NCBI GenBank assembly: GCA_023150915.1
Contig: JAKLKA010000008.1
Location: 38,092-102,091 of the forward strand
Length of the DNA: 64,000 nt
Source of the DNA: Polyangiaceae bacterium
GTDB taxonomy: Bacteria; Myxococcota_A; Polyangia; Polyangiales; Polyangiaceae
Direction: 5' to 3'
The position numbers were made by a program, and so were the translations under genes. The stretch's first letter is position 1. Every line of letters begins with the position of its first letter. Positions 1 to 8,937 of the stretch are shown here, one piece after another. The notes under the pieces were generated by a model. It made no database searches, was not told where the DNA came from, and worked only from the letters and a program-made list of their open reading frames with translations.

Positions 1-1541
1 CGAGCCGACTTGCCGGTGCCGTCGGGATTGGTCTCGAAGTGACCGCTGCGCGTATCGGTGACCCCACCGATCAGGGCCCCGACGCCCAGCCGCGCCGTGA
101 ACGGCAGGCGAGGGCCAGTCCGGTATCCGATCGACGCGCCGGCCAAGAGCCCGCGAAGCCACAGCGTATCGAACGCCTGGCCCTCGTTCGCAGGGCGCCC
201 CACCGGCGTCAGCGCGGCGTCGCGCCCCGACAGCTTCTGCCGCACGGCCAGGTACCCGACGTCGAGCGACACGGTCAGCTTGCTGCTCAGGTTGTAGCCC
301 GCTCGCCCGAGGACCAGGCCCCCCTGGGTCAGCGACTTCACGCAGTCACCGCTGCAACCGTCTTCGAGATCGCTGCCCAGGCCAAACCCCACCACGGCGC
401 CCAAACCGAGCTCCAGGGCGATGGCCGGAGGGCTGTCCACCTTCCAGAGCGGTGAGTCGGGATCGCGCTCGAGAGCCACACTGAGCACCTCGCGCTGACC
501 CGCCGCGAGCGAGAGCTGGCGCTTCTTCGTGATGAACCCCTCGGCGCTCACCTCGATCTGGTGGGCGCCGGAGCGCAGCCGGCCGTCCCAGACGCCGCTG
601 CCCACCGAGACGCCGTCGACGCTGACCGTCGCCCCGGCCGGCTTGGGCTCGATGCGCACCTGGCTGTCGAGGGGCTCGAGCGCCAGCGTGAGCGCGGTCT
701 CTTGGCCCAGCTTGACGCTGACCAGCGCGGGCTGCGTCCCCAGGTTGCCCTCGCCCCGCAAGAACACCGTGTGGTCCCCCAGTGGGAACGGCCCTTCCCA
801 CGGGGTCTTTCCGACCACCACGTTGTCGATCAAGAGCTCGGCCGGTCGCCCGCCCTTCTCGACGACCTTCAGCGTTCCGGACTGCGTGAGCGCCGTCAGC
901 TTCACGTCGATCGGAACGTTCTGGCCGCCGCTGACGTCGACACGCTGCTCGAACGGCGAGAACCCGCGCTTGAAAACCCGGACCACGTGCGACCCGACCG
1001 AGACGCGCAGCGGGCCCGTGGTCGGGCTGGTGCCGCGGTCGCGACCATCGATCACGATGCTGGCCCCCGGCTCGGTCATGCGAATGTCGACCGTGCCCAC
1101 CCGCGAGCGCAGCTCGGACACCTCGCGCTCGACCAGCGACTTGTCGGCCGGTGGCAAGTTCGGAAACTCGCGCAAGAGCGCGTCGAACATGTCGAGCGCC
1201 TCGTCGAAGCGATGCAGGCGACGGAGGCAGATGGCGGCGTTTTTGGTGGCCGCACGGGTCGCGAAGATCTCGCGCGAGCGCGCGAACTCGACCAGCGCGG
1301 CGTCCCACGCCTCTTCATCGAACAGCGAGAGGCCACGCTCGAAGTGGGTGCGGGCGTCCGCCTTTTTCTGCTCGGTGGGATCGGGCGCCGGCACTGCGAG
1401 CTTGGTTGGCTCCTCCGCCGGTGCCGCCGTGGGGGCCGGCGGTGTCTTGGGCTTCTTGCCCCCCTTCTTCTGAGCCAGGGCAACGGCAGAAAGGCACGAC
1501 AGCGCCAGGACCAAGAGCGCAATGAGGAGCTTCCGCGGCAT
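1..1541 (-). CDS. PEGA-domain envelope protein with C-terminal beta-barrel-like region (3' end outside window)
   Basis: The reading frame starts at an ATG at 1541 and stays open to the left edge, so the C-terminus is missing. It begins with a signal peptide (hydrophobic run ending LSAVALA-Q), then a Lys/Pro/Ala linker and a helical TPR-like segment (about residues 40-120). Three PEGA-type beta domains follow; two carry the motif as IVIDGRDRGTSP and VSVDGVSVGSG. The region after about residue 340 has alternating hydrophobic and glycine-rich strands (LELGLGAVVGFGLGSD), like an outer-membrane barrel. PEGA domains are surface-binding modules common in myxobacterial envelopes. It lies 13 bp after a Ser/Thr kinase gene and is probably its operon partner. 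The domain reading is by motif only. Confidence 0.85.
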   Translation of the reverse strand, partial: MPRKLLIALLVLALSCLSAVALAQKKGGKKPKTPPAPTAAPAEEPTKLAVPAPDPTEQKKADARTHFERGLSLFDEEAWDAALVEFARSREIFATRAATKNAAICLRRLHRFDEALDMFDALLREFPNLPPADKSLVEREVSELRSRVGTVDIRMTEPGASIVIDGRDRGTSPTTGPLRVSVGSHVVRVFKRGFSPFEQRVDVSGGQNVPIDVKLTALTQSGTLKVVEKGGRPAELLIDNVVVGKTPWEGPFPLGDHTVFLRGEGNLGTQPALVSVKLGQETALTLALEPLDSQVRIEPKPAGATVSVDGVSVGSGVWDGRLRSGAHQIEVSAEGFITKKRQLSLAAGQREVLSVALERDPDSPLWKVDSPPAIALELGLGAVVGFGLGSDLEDGCSGDCVKSLTQGGLVLGRAGYNLSSKLTVSLDVGYLAVRQKLSGRDAALTPVGRPANEGQAFDTLWLRGLLAGASIGYRTGPRLPFTARLGVGALIGGVTDTRSGHFETNPDGTGKSA

Positions 1542-1554
1542 GCTCGCTTGGTTT

Positions 1555-3129
1555 CTACTGGAAATCCTTGTCCACGCTAAGCCCGGGTTTCTTCCCACCC
1601 GAGGGCTTGGTGGACGCCGCAGAGGGCGCGGCGACGCCGGGCGCCGGACCCCAGCGCTTGGCACCGGGCTTGGCGCTGGGCGCCGCGGAGGCCTCGGGAG
1701 CGGCCGCGACTTCCAGCGGCGCTTCTACCGCGGACGGCGTGGGCGCCGGGGCGGCTGGTGCCACCGCGGCGGGCTCGTGCTTGACCGGCGCGTCGGTCAC
1801 CGGGGCCGCAGCGGGGGCCGCGGGCGCGGCTCGACCGAGCAGCAGCGCGACCGTCACGGCCACGCCGGCGAACACGACGGCGCCGGCGATCACCCAGAGG
1901 GCGCGGCTCTTCTTCTGGGTCGCGACGGCTGCGCCCAGGCCCGGAACCTCGGAGACGTCGGGGCGGGTGATGCCGACGATGCCGGATGCTTCGCCGCTGG
2001 GTCGCGCCGTGAGGTCCGAGACCGACGACACGTCGCTGACGCCGCTGAGGCTCGCGCGCGAGCGGGGCGGTTGCGATTCCAGCACTTGGCGCAAGGTGGC
2101 GGTCTCTGCCGCCTTCTTGTCGGCGCGCTCCAGGGCAGCGGCAAGCCGCGCCTTCTGCTCGTCGCGTGAGCTGCCCGCCAGCTTCTTCACGAACGCCGCC
2201 ACGGGCTCTTCCGAGCTGACGCGCATGCTGGCCGGCAAGGCTTGGTCGAGGGCCACCAGCAGCTCGTTCGCCGACTTGTAGCGCCGAGCCGGGTCCTTCG
2301 CGAGTGCCTGCATCACCACGCGCTCGAGCGGAAGCGGGTAGCCCGGCACCAGCTTGCGCGGCGACATCGCCGGCTCGGGCGAGCAGATGCGATACAGGGT
2401 GGCCGCGTCCGACTCTTTGCGGAATGGGTGCTTCCCCGTGGTCATCGCGTACAGCACGATGCCCAGAGCAAACACGTCCACGCGCCGGTCGATGGTCTCA
2501 CCCTGGATCTGTTCCGGGGCCATGTAGGCCAGCTTGCCTTTGATCTGGCCGCCCTGGGTGTTGAAGCCGCCCGAGCCCGAGGCCTTGGCGACGCCGAAAT
2601 CCACCACCTTGGTCACACCATCGTAAGTGACCAACAAGTTCTGCGGCGAGACGTCGCGATGCACCAGCCCCACGAGCTCGCCTGCGCCGTCACGCAATTC
2701 GTGGGCGGCGTGCAGCCCGGCCGAGGCCTGCATGGCGATGCGCACGGCGATGGGCAGCGGAATGCCACCGCTCTGGCGCGCGGCCTTGATCAGGGTGCTC
2801 AGCGGGACCCCCTCGATCCACTCCATCACCAGGAACAGCACGCCGTCTTGCTCGCCCAGATCCATGATCTCGACGACGTGCGGGTGACGCACCTGCGAGG
2901 CGAGCGAGGCCTCGTCCAAGAACATGCGCTCGAACTGCGGATCTTCCGACAGCTTGGGCAGCATGGTCTTGACCGCCACGATCTTCTGGAAGCCGCGCGA
3001 CCCCTTGAGTCGGGCCGCCCACACCATCGCCATGCCACCCGAAGCAATGGGAATGAGCAGCTCGTAGCGGCCCAGGGTGTGACCCGCCCCGACGTCACCC
3101 GCGGGGATTTGTGTTGCGGTGTCGCTCAA
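1555..3129 (-). CDS. Membrane-anchored Hanks-type Ser/Thr protein kinase
   Basis: This 524-aa protein has a kinase domain over about residues 20-310. It shows a catalytic loop HRDVSPQN, the metal-binding VVDFGVAK and the activation-segment YMAPEQ. The Gly-rich loop is degenerate (IASGGMAM, with Ala at the first and last Gly positions), but the VAVK lysine is present. A helical linker leads to one transmembrane segment near residues 405-427, then an Ala/Pro-rich tail, presumably periplasmic. The start is TTG at 3129: an in-frame TAG lies six codons upstream with no ATG or GTG between, and GAGAG sits at ribosome-binding distance. It lies 10 bp after the giant Kelch gene and 13 bp before the PEGA gene, which suggests one transcript. 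Confidence 0.93.
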   Translation of the reverse strand: MSDTATQIPAGDVGAGHTLGRYELLIPIASGGMAMVWAARLKGSRGFQKIVAVKTMLPKLSEDPQFERMFLDEASLASQVRHPHVVEIMDLGEQDGVLFLVMEWIEGVPLSTLIKAARQSGGIPLPIAVRIAMQASAGLHAAHELRDGAGELVGLVHRDVSPQNLLVTYDGVTKVVDFGVAKASGSGGFNTQGGQIKGKLAYMAPEQIQGETIDRRVDVFALGIVLYAMTTGKHPFRKESDAATLYRICSPEPAMSPRKLVPGYPLPLERVVMQALAKDPARRYKSANELLVALDQALPASMRVSSEEPVAAFVKKLAGSSRDEQKARLAAALERADKKAAETATLRQVLESQPPRSRASLSGVSDVSSVSDLTARPSGEASGIVGITRPDVSEVPGLGAAVATQKKSRALWVIAGAVVFAGVAVTVALLLGRAAPAAPAAAPVTDAPVKHEPAAVAPAAPAPTPSAVEAPLEVAAAPEASAAPSAKPGAKRWGPAPGVAAPSAASTKPSGGKKPGLSVDKDFQ

Positions 3130-3139
3130 GGTGCCACTC

Positions 3140-6100
3140 TCAGTCTATCTTCCGGGCGGCGGATTTCAATCCGCGCCGGCGCAGCAGCGTGAGCCCCAGG
3201 CCCAGCGCGAGCGCCCACAGCGAACCGCGCCCGGATTTGCCCTCGGCGCCCGCCACGCGGCACCCGCAGCCGCCCTCGTCGCCGGCCGGTTTTGCCGGCG
3301 GCCGGCAGGTGTTGTCGGAAGCAGAGCAGACCGCCGGCAAGACGCAGTCGTCGACCGACGCGCAGGCCGTCTTGCATGCGCCCAGCTCGCACTTGTACGG
3401 AGCGCAGTCTTTCTCGAGCCCGTCGGGCGAGATCACGGTGTGATCGCCAGCGCAGGTGTTGCCCGCCGGGGTGCAGGTCTTGTCGGGCGCGCAGACGTAC
3501 CCCGAGGCGCAGTCCGCGTTCTTCTCGCAGCCCTTCTTGCACTTGTCGCCTCCGCACACATACGGCGAGCACGAATGGGCCGCGCCGGGCTCGCAGGTGC
3601 CGTTGCCGGCGCAGAAGCTCGGGGTCTCGTCGGTGCCGGTGCAGGTCGTGCCGCACGCCACGCCGCTGCCCGGGTACTCGCAGGCCGCAGGGTTGACCCC
3701 GTCGCAGGTGCCTTCGCAGGCCGTGCCTTCGCCCTTGCACTGGGGGCGCGTGCCATGGGGCTTGCCGGTCGCCGGCGAGCAGGTGCCCTGGTTGGGTGCC
3801 ACGTCGCACGCCGAGCACTGACCATTGCAGGCGCTGTCGCAGCAGTACCCGTCCGCGCAGAAGCCGGATTGGCACTGGGTACCGGCCGAGCACTGCATGC
3901 CGTTCGGCTGCTTGCCCTTGCACTGGCCGGCGTCACAGAAGTTCCCGGTCAAGCAGTCGGAGCTCGTGGTGCACGGGTTGGCGCACTGGTTGTTCAGGCA
4001 GGCGTGCGGCGAGCAATCGACACCGGTGGACTCGTTCTCGCACGTCCCGAGGCCGTCGCAGATGTAGCCCTTGACGAAGTTCCCCACGCAGGTGGTCGAG
4101 CCCGGCTTGCAGGTGGTGCCCTTGGTGTAAAACCGGCAGAGCCCGGTCCCGTTGCAGGTGCCGTCCCGCTTGCAGGTGGCGGCGCCATCGTCCGGGCACT
4201 CGGCGTCGGGGTCGCTGCCGTCTTTGATGGGCTCGCACTCGCCGTCCTGACCGCCGCCCTTCTTGGCGGCGCTGCAGGCCTGGCAGGTGCCGGTGCACGC
4301 CGTGGCGCAGCAGACGCCGTCCACGCAGTAGCCCGAGGTGCAGTCGGCGCTCGCCGTGCACTGCGAGCCGTTGGCCTGCTTCGACTTGCACACGCCCTTG
4401 TCGCAGAAGTTGCCGCCCAGGCAGTCGGCGTTGCTGGCGCACGGGTCCTTGCAGGCGTTGGCCGCGCACACGTAGGGCGCGCAATCCGTGCCCGTTGCGT
4501 CGAATCCGCAGCTGCCCAGGCCGTCGCAGATCTGCCCCTTCACCAGGTTGCCCACGCACTGGGTGGCGCCGCAGGCCTCGCCCTTCTTGTACAGGCGACA
4601 CGCCCCGAAGCCGTTGCACATGCCGTCGCGATCGCAGGTGGCGGAGCCGTCGTCCGGACACTCGGCGTCCGGATCGGCGTTGTCCCCGATGGGCCCGCAT
4701 TCACCGTCCACACCGCTGCCCTTCTTGGCGGCGGTGCAGGCCTGGCACAAGCCGGTGCAACTGGTGGCGCAGCACACCTTGTCCACACACTGGTTCGACG
4801 CGCACTGGTTCGCGCCGGTGCAGGCGGCACCGTTCAGCTGCTTGCCCTTGCACACACCCGCGTCGCAATAGTTGCCGCTGCTGCAGTTCGCGTCCGAGAC
4901 GCACGGGCTCGAGCACTTGTTGGCCGCGCAGGTATAGGGTGCGCAGTCGGTACCCACCGGATCGTACTGGCACGAGCCGAAGCCGTCGCAGAACTGGCCC
5001 GAGACCTTGTTGCCGATGCAGGCCGACGAGCCGCAGGCCGTGCCCTTGGCGTATTGCCGGCAGGTGCCGAACCCGTTGCACATGCCGTCGCGGTTGCAGC
5101 TCGAAGCGCCGTCGTCGGGGCAGTCGTTGTCGGGGTCGATACCGTTGGAAACCGCGCCGCACTCGCCGTCGACGCCGTTGCCCTTCTTGGCGGCGCTGCA
5201 CGCCTGGCACGTCCCCGTGCAGGGGGTGGCGCAGCACACGCCGTCCACGCAGTAGCCCGATTGGCACTGGTTGGTGCCGCCGCACACTGCACCGTTGGCC
5301 TGCTTGGGCGTGCACACGCCGGCCTTGCAGAAGTTGCCGCTGGTGCAGTTCGCGTCGGTCGTGCAGGGCGTCTGGCACACACCCGCGCCACACACATAGG
5401 GTGTGCAGTCGGTACCGGTCGCGTTGTTGCCGCAGGTGCCGAAGCCGTCGCAGCTCTTTCCGGTCTTGGAGTTGCCGATGCAGACGTCGGCGCCGCACAC
5501 CGTGTTCTTGGCCCACAGGCGGCAGGCGCCGGCACCGTTGCACCAGCCGTCGGTGCTGCAGGTGCTCTGGGCGGTGGTGGCACACTCGCTGTCCGGGTCG
5601 GTTCCGGTCTTGATCGGACCGCACTCGCCGCCCAGGCCGCCACCCTTCTTGGCGACGCTGCAGGCCTGACACTGACCGGTGCAGGCCGTGGCGCAGCACA
5701 CGCCGTCCACGCAATAGCCCGAGGTGCAGGCGTTGGGACCGCCGCAGGTGGCGCCGTTGGCCTGTTTGGGTTTGCAGGTGCCGGCCTCGCAGAAGTTCCC
5801 CGAGACACAGTCCAGATCGTTGGCGCAGGGGGTCGCGCACGAGCTGCCCTTGCACAGATAGGGCGCGCAGTTGGTGCCGGTGGTGTCCAGCACGCAGCTG
5901 CCGAAGCCGTCGCAGACCTGGCCCGTCGAGTTGTTGCCGACGCAGGTGGTCGCACCGCAGCTGGTGCCCTTGGCGTATTTGCGGCAGGCGCCGGCGCCGT
6001 TGCACTGCCCGTCGTTCTGGCAGGTCGCCGAGCCTTGATCGGTGCACTCTGCGTCGGGATCCGAGCCGTCCTTGATGGCTCCGCACTCGCCGTCCACGCC

Positions 6101-8596
6101 GCTGCCCTTCTTCGCGACGCTGCACGCCTGACACAGCCCGGTGCACGCCGTGGCGCAGCAGACCCCGTCGGTACAAACGCCGCTCGAGCACTGCGAGGCG
6201 CCCGTACACGGCGCACCGCTGGGCTGGTCGAACTGACAGGTCCCGTCGGACGTCCGGCAGTAAGCGTTGGCGGCGCAGTGCGCATCCAGCGTGCACGTGG
6301 TGCGGCAGTCGGTGGCGCTGGCGCACACGTACGGCGCGCACGACGTCTGTGTCGAGAGGCAGGCGCCGCCGCCGTTGCAGGCGTAGGTCGTTCGGCTGCC
6401 GCTGGCACACGAGGGCGTCCCGCACTGCGTTCCGGGGTTGTACATGGCGCAGGCGCCCGCGCCGTTGCACACCCCGGTGGTCCCGCACGAGAGCGCTCCC
6501 TGGTCCGTGCACTCGCTGTCGGGGTCGGTGGCGCTGGCGATCACGCCGCACACGCCGTTCAGCCCGCCGCCTTTCTTGGCTCCGGTGCACGCCTGGCAGG
6601 TGCCGGTGCACGGCGTGTTGCAGCACACCCCGTCCACGCAATATCCCGCGGCGCACTCGCCCGTCCCCAGACAAGGCCCGCCCTGCGGAACCAGCTTGAA
6701 GAGCTCGGCGGTGTTCAAATACCCGCTGCCACCGTAGCCGCCGGCGGTGAACATCTCGCCGGTGCCGAGCAGCACGGCGTCCGGATCGGCATAGTACCGG
6801 CTGCTGGTCATGTCGCCGGTGTTGGTCCAGGTATTGGCGGCCGGGTCGTAGACCTCGCTGCTGGCGAGGTACGTGCACCCCGCGGGACAGCCGTAACCAC
6901 CCGCAAACAGCACCTTGCCGTTCTGAAGCACGCCGCCCAGGCCCCACCCACGGCCCACGTTCATGTTGGCGGCAGCCGACCACGAGTTCGAGGCAACGTC
7001 GTAGATCGCGGCAGAGTTCGAGTAGCTGCTGGTGTAGCCGCCGGCGACCAGCACCTTGTTCCCGGACGAGATGGCCGCGCCGAGGTGCCCGTAGCGCGCG
7101 GTGGACATCGACGCCGTGCTCGACCAGGCGTTGGTGGCCGGGTCGTAGATCGACGCGGTGTTGGTCGAAGGGGAGCCACCGGCCACGAACACCTTTCCGC
7201 TGGCAAGGCGCGTCGCCGAGTGCTGATAGCGCCCGGTCGGCAAGCTTCCCGCCGGCGTCCAGGCGTTGGTCGCCGGGTCGAAGAGCTCTGCCGTCGCGGT
7301 GTAGCTACCCGAGCCGTAGCCGCCGGCAGCGAGCACCTTGCCATTGGCCAGGGCCGTGGTGGTGTGCAAGTAGCGGCTCACCGCCATCGACCCCACCAGA
7401 GTCCACAGGCCGGTCGAGCTGCTGTAGCGCTCGGCGGTCGCCAGGTACCCGGCGCTGCCGTAGCCGCCCGCGACCAGTGCTTCGCCGCTCGGCAGCGGCT
7501 CGCCGCTGGTGTAATAGCGCGGGTTGTTCAAGCTGCCGGTCGTGGCCCAGGTGCCCGTGGTGCGATCGTAGAGCTCGGTCGGGCCGACGTAGGTGCACGA
7601 CGGCGAGCAGCCATAGCCGCCGGCGGCGAGCACCTTGCCGGTGCTCAGCAGGGTCAGCGACGGGAAGTACGCTCGCTGGTAGGCCATGGATCCGGTCGCC
7701 GTCCAGGTCGGATCGAGGGCGACCGGATAGGTCAGCCCGGCGTCGTCGAAGCTGACGCTCAGCTTGCAGCTGGAAGCCCCCGGCGCGGTGACCGAGCGCC
7801 CCCAAGGCGGTGCCGGGCTCTGATCGAGCGCGCACCCCTCGACCGCGACCGATGCCACCCGCCGCTCACCGTTGGCGTCGATCGCGAAGGGCGGTGACAT
7901 GCGCAGCCGCGGGGCGCCTGCGGCGTCGAGCAGCTCGAGCACCCCCGATACGAAGCGCAGCCCCGCCACCTTCGAGACGTCGAGCGCGTAGCCGACCCGC
8001 GTCCGCTCGGGGCGCGCGCTCCAGATCACGAAGTCCTCGGTCCCTTCGGCGGTCGGGCGATGAACCACGTCGACGCCCGAGCCCAGGCCGCCGACGTACA
8101 CGGCGACCCCGTCGGCGATCGAAGCCGGGACGGCGCTCGCGCCGTCCAGCGCGAACTGCACCGCCACGCCCGAGCTCTCGTCCTCGACGGACACGGCGCC
8201 GGAGGCTCGTTCGGGCAGCGAGACTCGCGCGTGTCTCGAATCGAGACGCGTCGGCGGGTCACGCAACAGCACGCGGAGCCGATCGCCGTCGCCCACGAAC
8301 CCGACTCGGCCTTCGCCGATCAACGACAGCTCGGCGACTCGGCTCGGGGGCGTCAGGCCAACCGGCGCCGACCGAAGTGGTGCCCGCTCGTGGGACACCC
8401 GGAAGGTCTGGCGAAGCTCGGCAACCCGCGTGCGTGCCGCCTCGGAGTCGGCGACGGCGATCCCCGATGCCACGCGGCTCGGCGGCGCGCCGGCTTCGCC
8501 GCGCGACCCTCCCTCGTCCGAGCACGCGGCGAACACCGAGAAGCCGAGACCAAGGACCGCCAGCGTGCCGAGAACCCTGAAGCGATGGTGCGCCAT
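3140..8596 (-). CDS. Giant Kelch-repeat and Cys-rich-repeat lipoprotein with MYXO-CTERM-like tail
   Basis: This is a predicted 1818-aa exported protein. The chosen start (8596) puts a signal peptide first, with a lipobox-like FAAC at Cys25; an upstream in-frame ATG (8638) would bury it. Residues about 285-635 hold seven Kelch-like repeats (each with an AGGYG-type motif and a W about 50 residues apart), enough for a beta-propeller. Residues about 636-1770 hold seven modules of about 150 aa very rich in Cys, each containing a GYCVDGVCC-type motif and usually an AKKGGGLNG-type motif. The end has GGCGCR, a hydrophobic helix and an RRR cluster, the pattern of the MYXO-CTERM sorting signal. Likely surface exposed and disulfide rich; function unknown. 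The kinase gene follows 10 bp downstream. Confidence 0.93.
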   Translation of the reverse strand: MAHHRFRVLGTLAVLGLGFSVFAACSDEGGSRGEAGAPPSRVASGIAVADSEAARTRVAELRQTFRVSHERAPLRSAPVGLTPPSRVAELSLIGEGRVGFVGDGDRLRVLLRDPPTRLDSRHARVSLPERASGAVSVEDESSGVAVQFALDGASAVPASIADGVAVYVGGLGSGVDVVHRPTAEGTEDFVIWSARPERTRVGYALDVSKVAGLRFVSGVLELLDAAGAPRLRMSPPFAIDANGERRVASVAVEGCALDQSPAPPWGRSVTAPGASSCKLSVSFDDAGLTYPVALDPTWTATGSMAYQRAYFPSLTLLSTGKVLAAGGYGCSPSCTYVGPTELYDRTTGTWATTGSLNNPRYYTSGEPLPSGEALVAGGYGSAGYLATAERYSSSTGLWTLVGSMAVSRYLHTTTALANGKVLAAGGYGSGSYTATAELFDPATNAWTPAGSLPTGRYQHSATRLASGKVFVAGGSPSTNTASIYDPATNAWSSTASMSTARYGHLGAAISSGNKVLVAGGYTSSYSNSAAIYDVASNSWSAAANMNVGRGWGLGGVLQNGKVLFAGGYGCPAGCTYLASSEVYDPAANTWTNTGDMTSSRYYADPDAVLLGTGEMFTAGGYGGSGYLNTAELFKLVPQGGPCLGTGECAAGYCVDGVCCNTPCTGTCQACTGAKKGGGLNGVCGVIASATDPDSECTDQGALSCGTTGVCNGAGACAMYNPGTQCGTPSCASGSRTTYACNGGGACLSTQTSCAPYVCASATDCRTTCTLDAHCAANAYCRTSDGTCQFDQPSGAPCTGASQCSSGVCTDGVCCATACTGLCQACSVAKKGSGVDGECGAIKDGSDPDAECTDQGSATCQNDGQCNGAGACRKYAKGTSCGATTCVGNNSTGQVCDGFGSCVLDTTGTNCAPYLCKGSSCATPCANDLDCVSGNFCEAGTCKPKQANGATCGGPNACTSGYCVDGVCCATACTGQCQACSVAKKGGGLGGECGPIKTGTDPDSECATTAQSTCSTDGWCNGAGACRLWAKNTVCGADVCIGNSKTGKSCDGFGTCGNNATGTDCTPYVCGAGVCQTPCTTDANCTSGNFCKAGVCTPKQANGAVCGGTNQCQSGYCVDGVCCATPCTGTCQACSAAKKGNGVDGECGAVSNGIDPDNDCPDDGASSCNRDGMCNGFGTCRQYAKGTACGSSACIGNKVSGQFCDGFGSCQYDPVGTDCAPYTCAANKCSSPCVSDANCSSGNYCDAGVCKGKQLNGAACTGANQCASNQCVDKVCCATSCTGLCQACTAAKKGSGVDGECGPIGDNADPDAECPDDGSATCDRDGMCNGFGACRLYKKGEACGATQCVGNLVKGQICDGLGSCGFDATGTDCAPYVCAANACKDPCASNADCLGGNFCDKGVCKSKQANGSQCTASADCTSGYCVDGVCCATACTGTCQACSAAKKGGGQDGECEPIKDGSDPDAECPDDGAATCKRDGTCNGTGLCRFYTKGTTCKPGSTTCVGNFVKGYICDGLGTCENESTGVDCSPHACLNNQCANPCTTSSDCLTGNFCDAGQCKGKQPNGMQCSAGTQCQSGFCADGYCCDSACNGQCSACDVAPNQGTCSPATGKPHGTRPQCKGEGTACEGTCDGVNPAACEYPGSGVACGTTCTGTDETPSFCAGNGTCEPGAAHSCSPYVCGGDKCKKGCEKNADCASGYVCAPDKTCTPAGNTCAGDHTVISPDGLEKDCAPYKCELGACKTACASVDDCVLPAVCSASDNTCRPPAKPAGDEGGCGCRVAGAEGKSGRGSLWALALGLGLTLLRRRGLKSAARKID
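3800..6700 (-). repeat. About seven tandem coding repeats of roughly 460 bp
   Basis: A sequence like cacgccgtccacgcagtag recurs near 3840, 4312, 4772, 5232, 5694, 6155 and 6622, at spacings of about 460-470 bp. Each copy marks one Cys-rich module of the Kelch protein. Copies 4310-6150 look most alike at DNA level and the outermost copies are more diverged, as expected for internal duplication with homogenisation of central units. Confidence 0.8.
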
Positions 8597-8778
8597 GTCT
8601 TCCTTCGGCGCGGGGATGCCGACTGGGGCGCGCGCCAACCTAGCAGCCTAGCAGCGCCGGCAAGCCTTCGGAATATCGGGGCAATAGCCACAGGCACCGA
8701 CATTGGCCCCGAGCCCGGCGCGGAAGGCGGCCTTCCGGCGCCCGTGCAAGCGCTCGCGCCGCCGGTGTCCATCTTCAC

Positions 8779-8868
8779 ATGGCAGCGCTTCGTGCCTGGG
8801 CCCCGCTGGTGCTTGCACTGTTTCTGGGCTGCGGAGCCACCCCGCCCGAAGAGGCGACCGCCGGCTAG
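8779..8868 (+). other. Lipoprotein signal-peptide fragment ended by an in-frame TAG
   Basis: An ATG at 8779 opens a 29-codon frame encoding a Sec signal and a lipobox (LFLGC), then reaches TAG at 8866-8868. The same frame stays open past the TAG straight into the VWA-domain gene (159 nt from this ATG to the GTG at 8938). The fragment therefore looks like the true N-terminus of that gene, cut off by a nonsense mutation, a sequencing error or recoding. No ribosome-binding site was identified confidently. Confidence 0.7.
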
Positions 8869-8937
8869 GAACCAGAGGTCGCCACGGGAGGAGGCGGCAG
8901 CGGCGGCGGCGCCCTCACCCCCGACGGCGGGGGCGGC

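Noticed and set aside
3800..6700. Regular repeats that might suggest a CRISPR array
   Set aside because: The period is about 460 bp, the whole region is one reading frame, and the repeats encode Cys-rich protein modules.
3119..7897. A 1592-codon open frame on the plus strand
   Set aside because: It lies antisense to the Kelch/Cys-rich gene, is a low-complexity Ala/Gly/Arg/Val product of GC-rich codon bias, and shows no domain.
8866..8868. TAG in the VWA gene as a pyrrolysine or Sec codon
   Set aside because: TAG is not a Sec codon, and nothing in the window suggests pyrrolysine genes; a nonsense mutation or read error is simpler.
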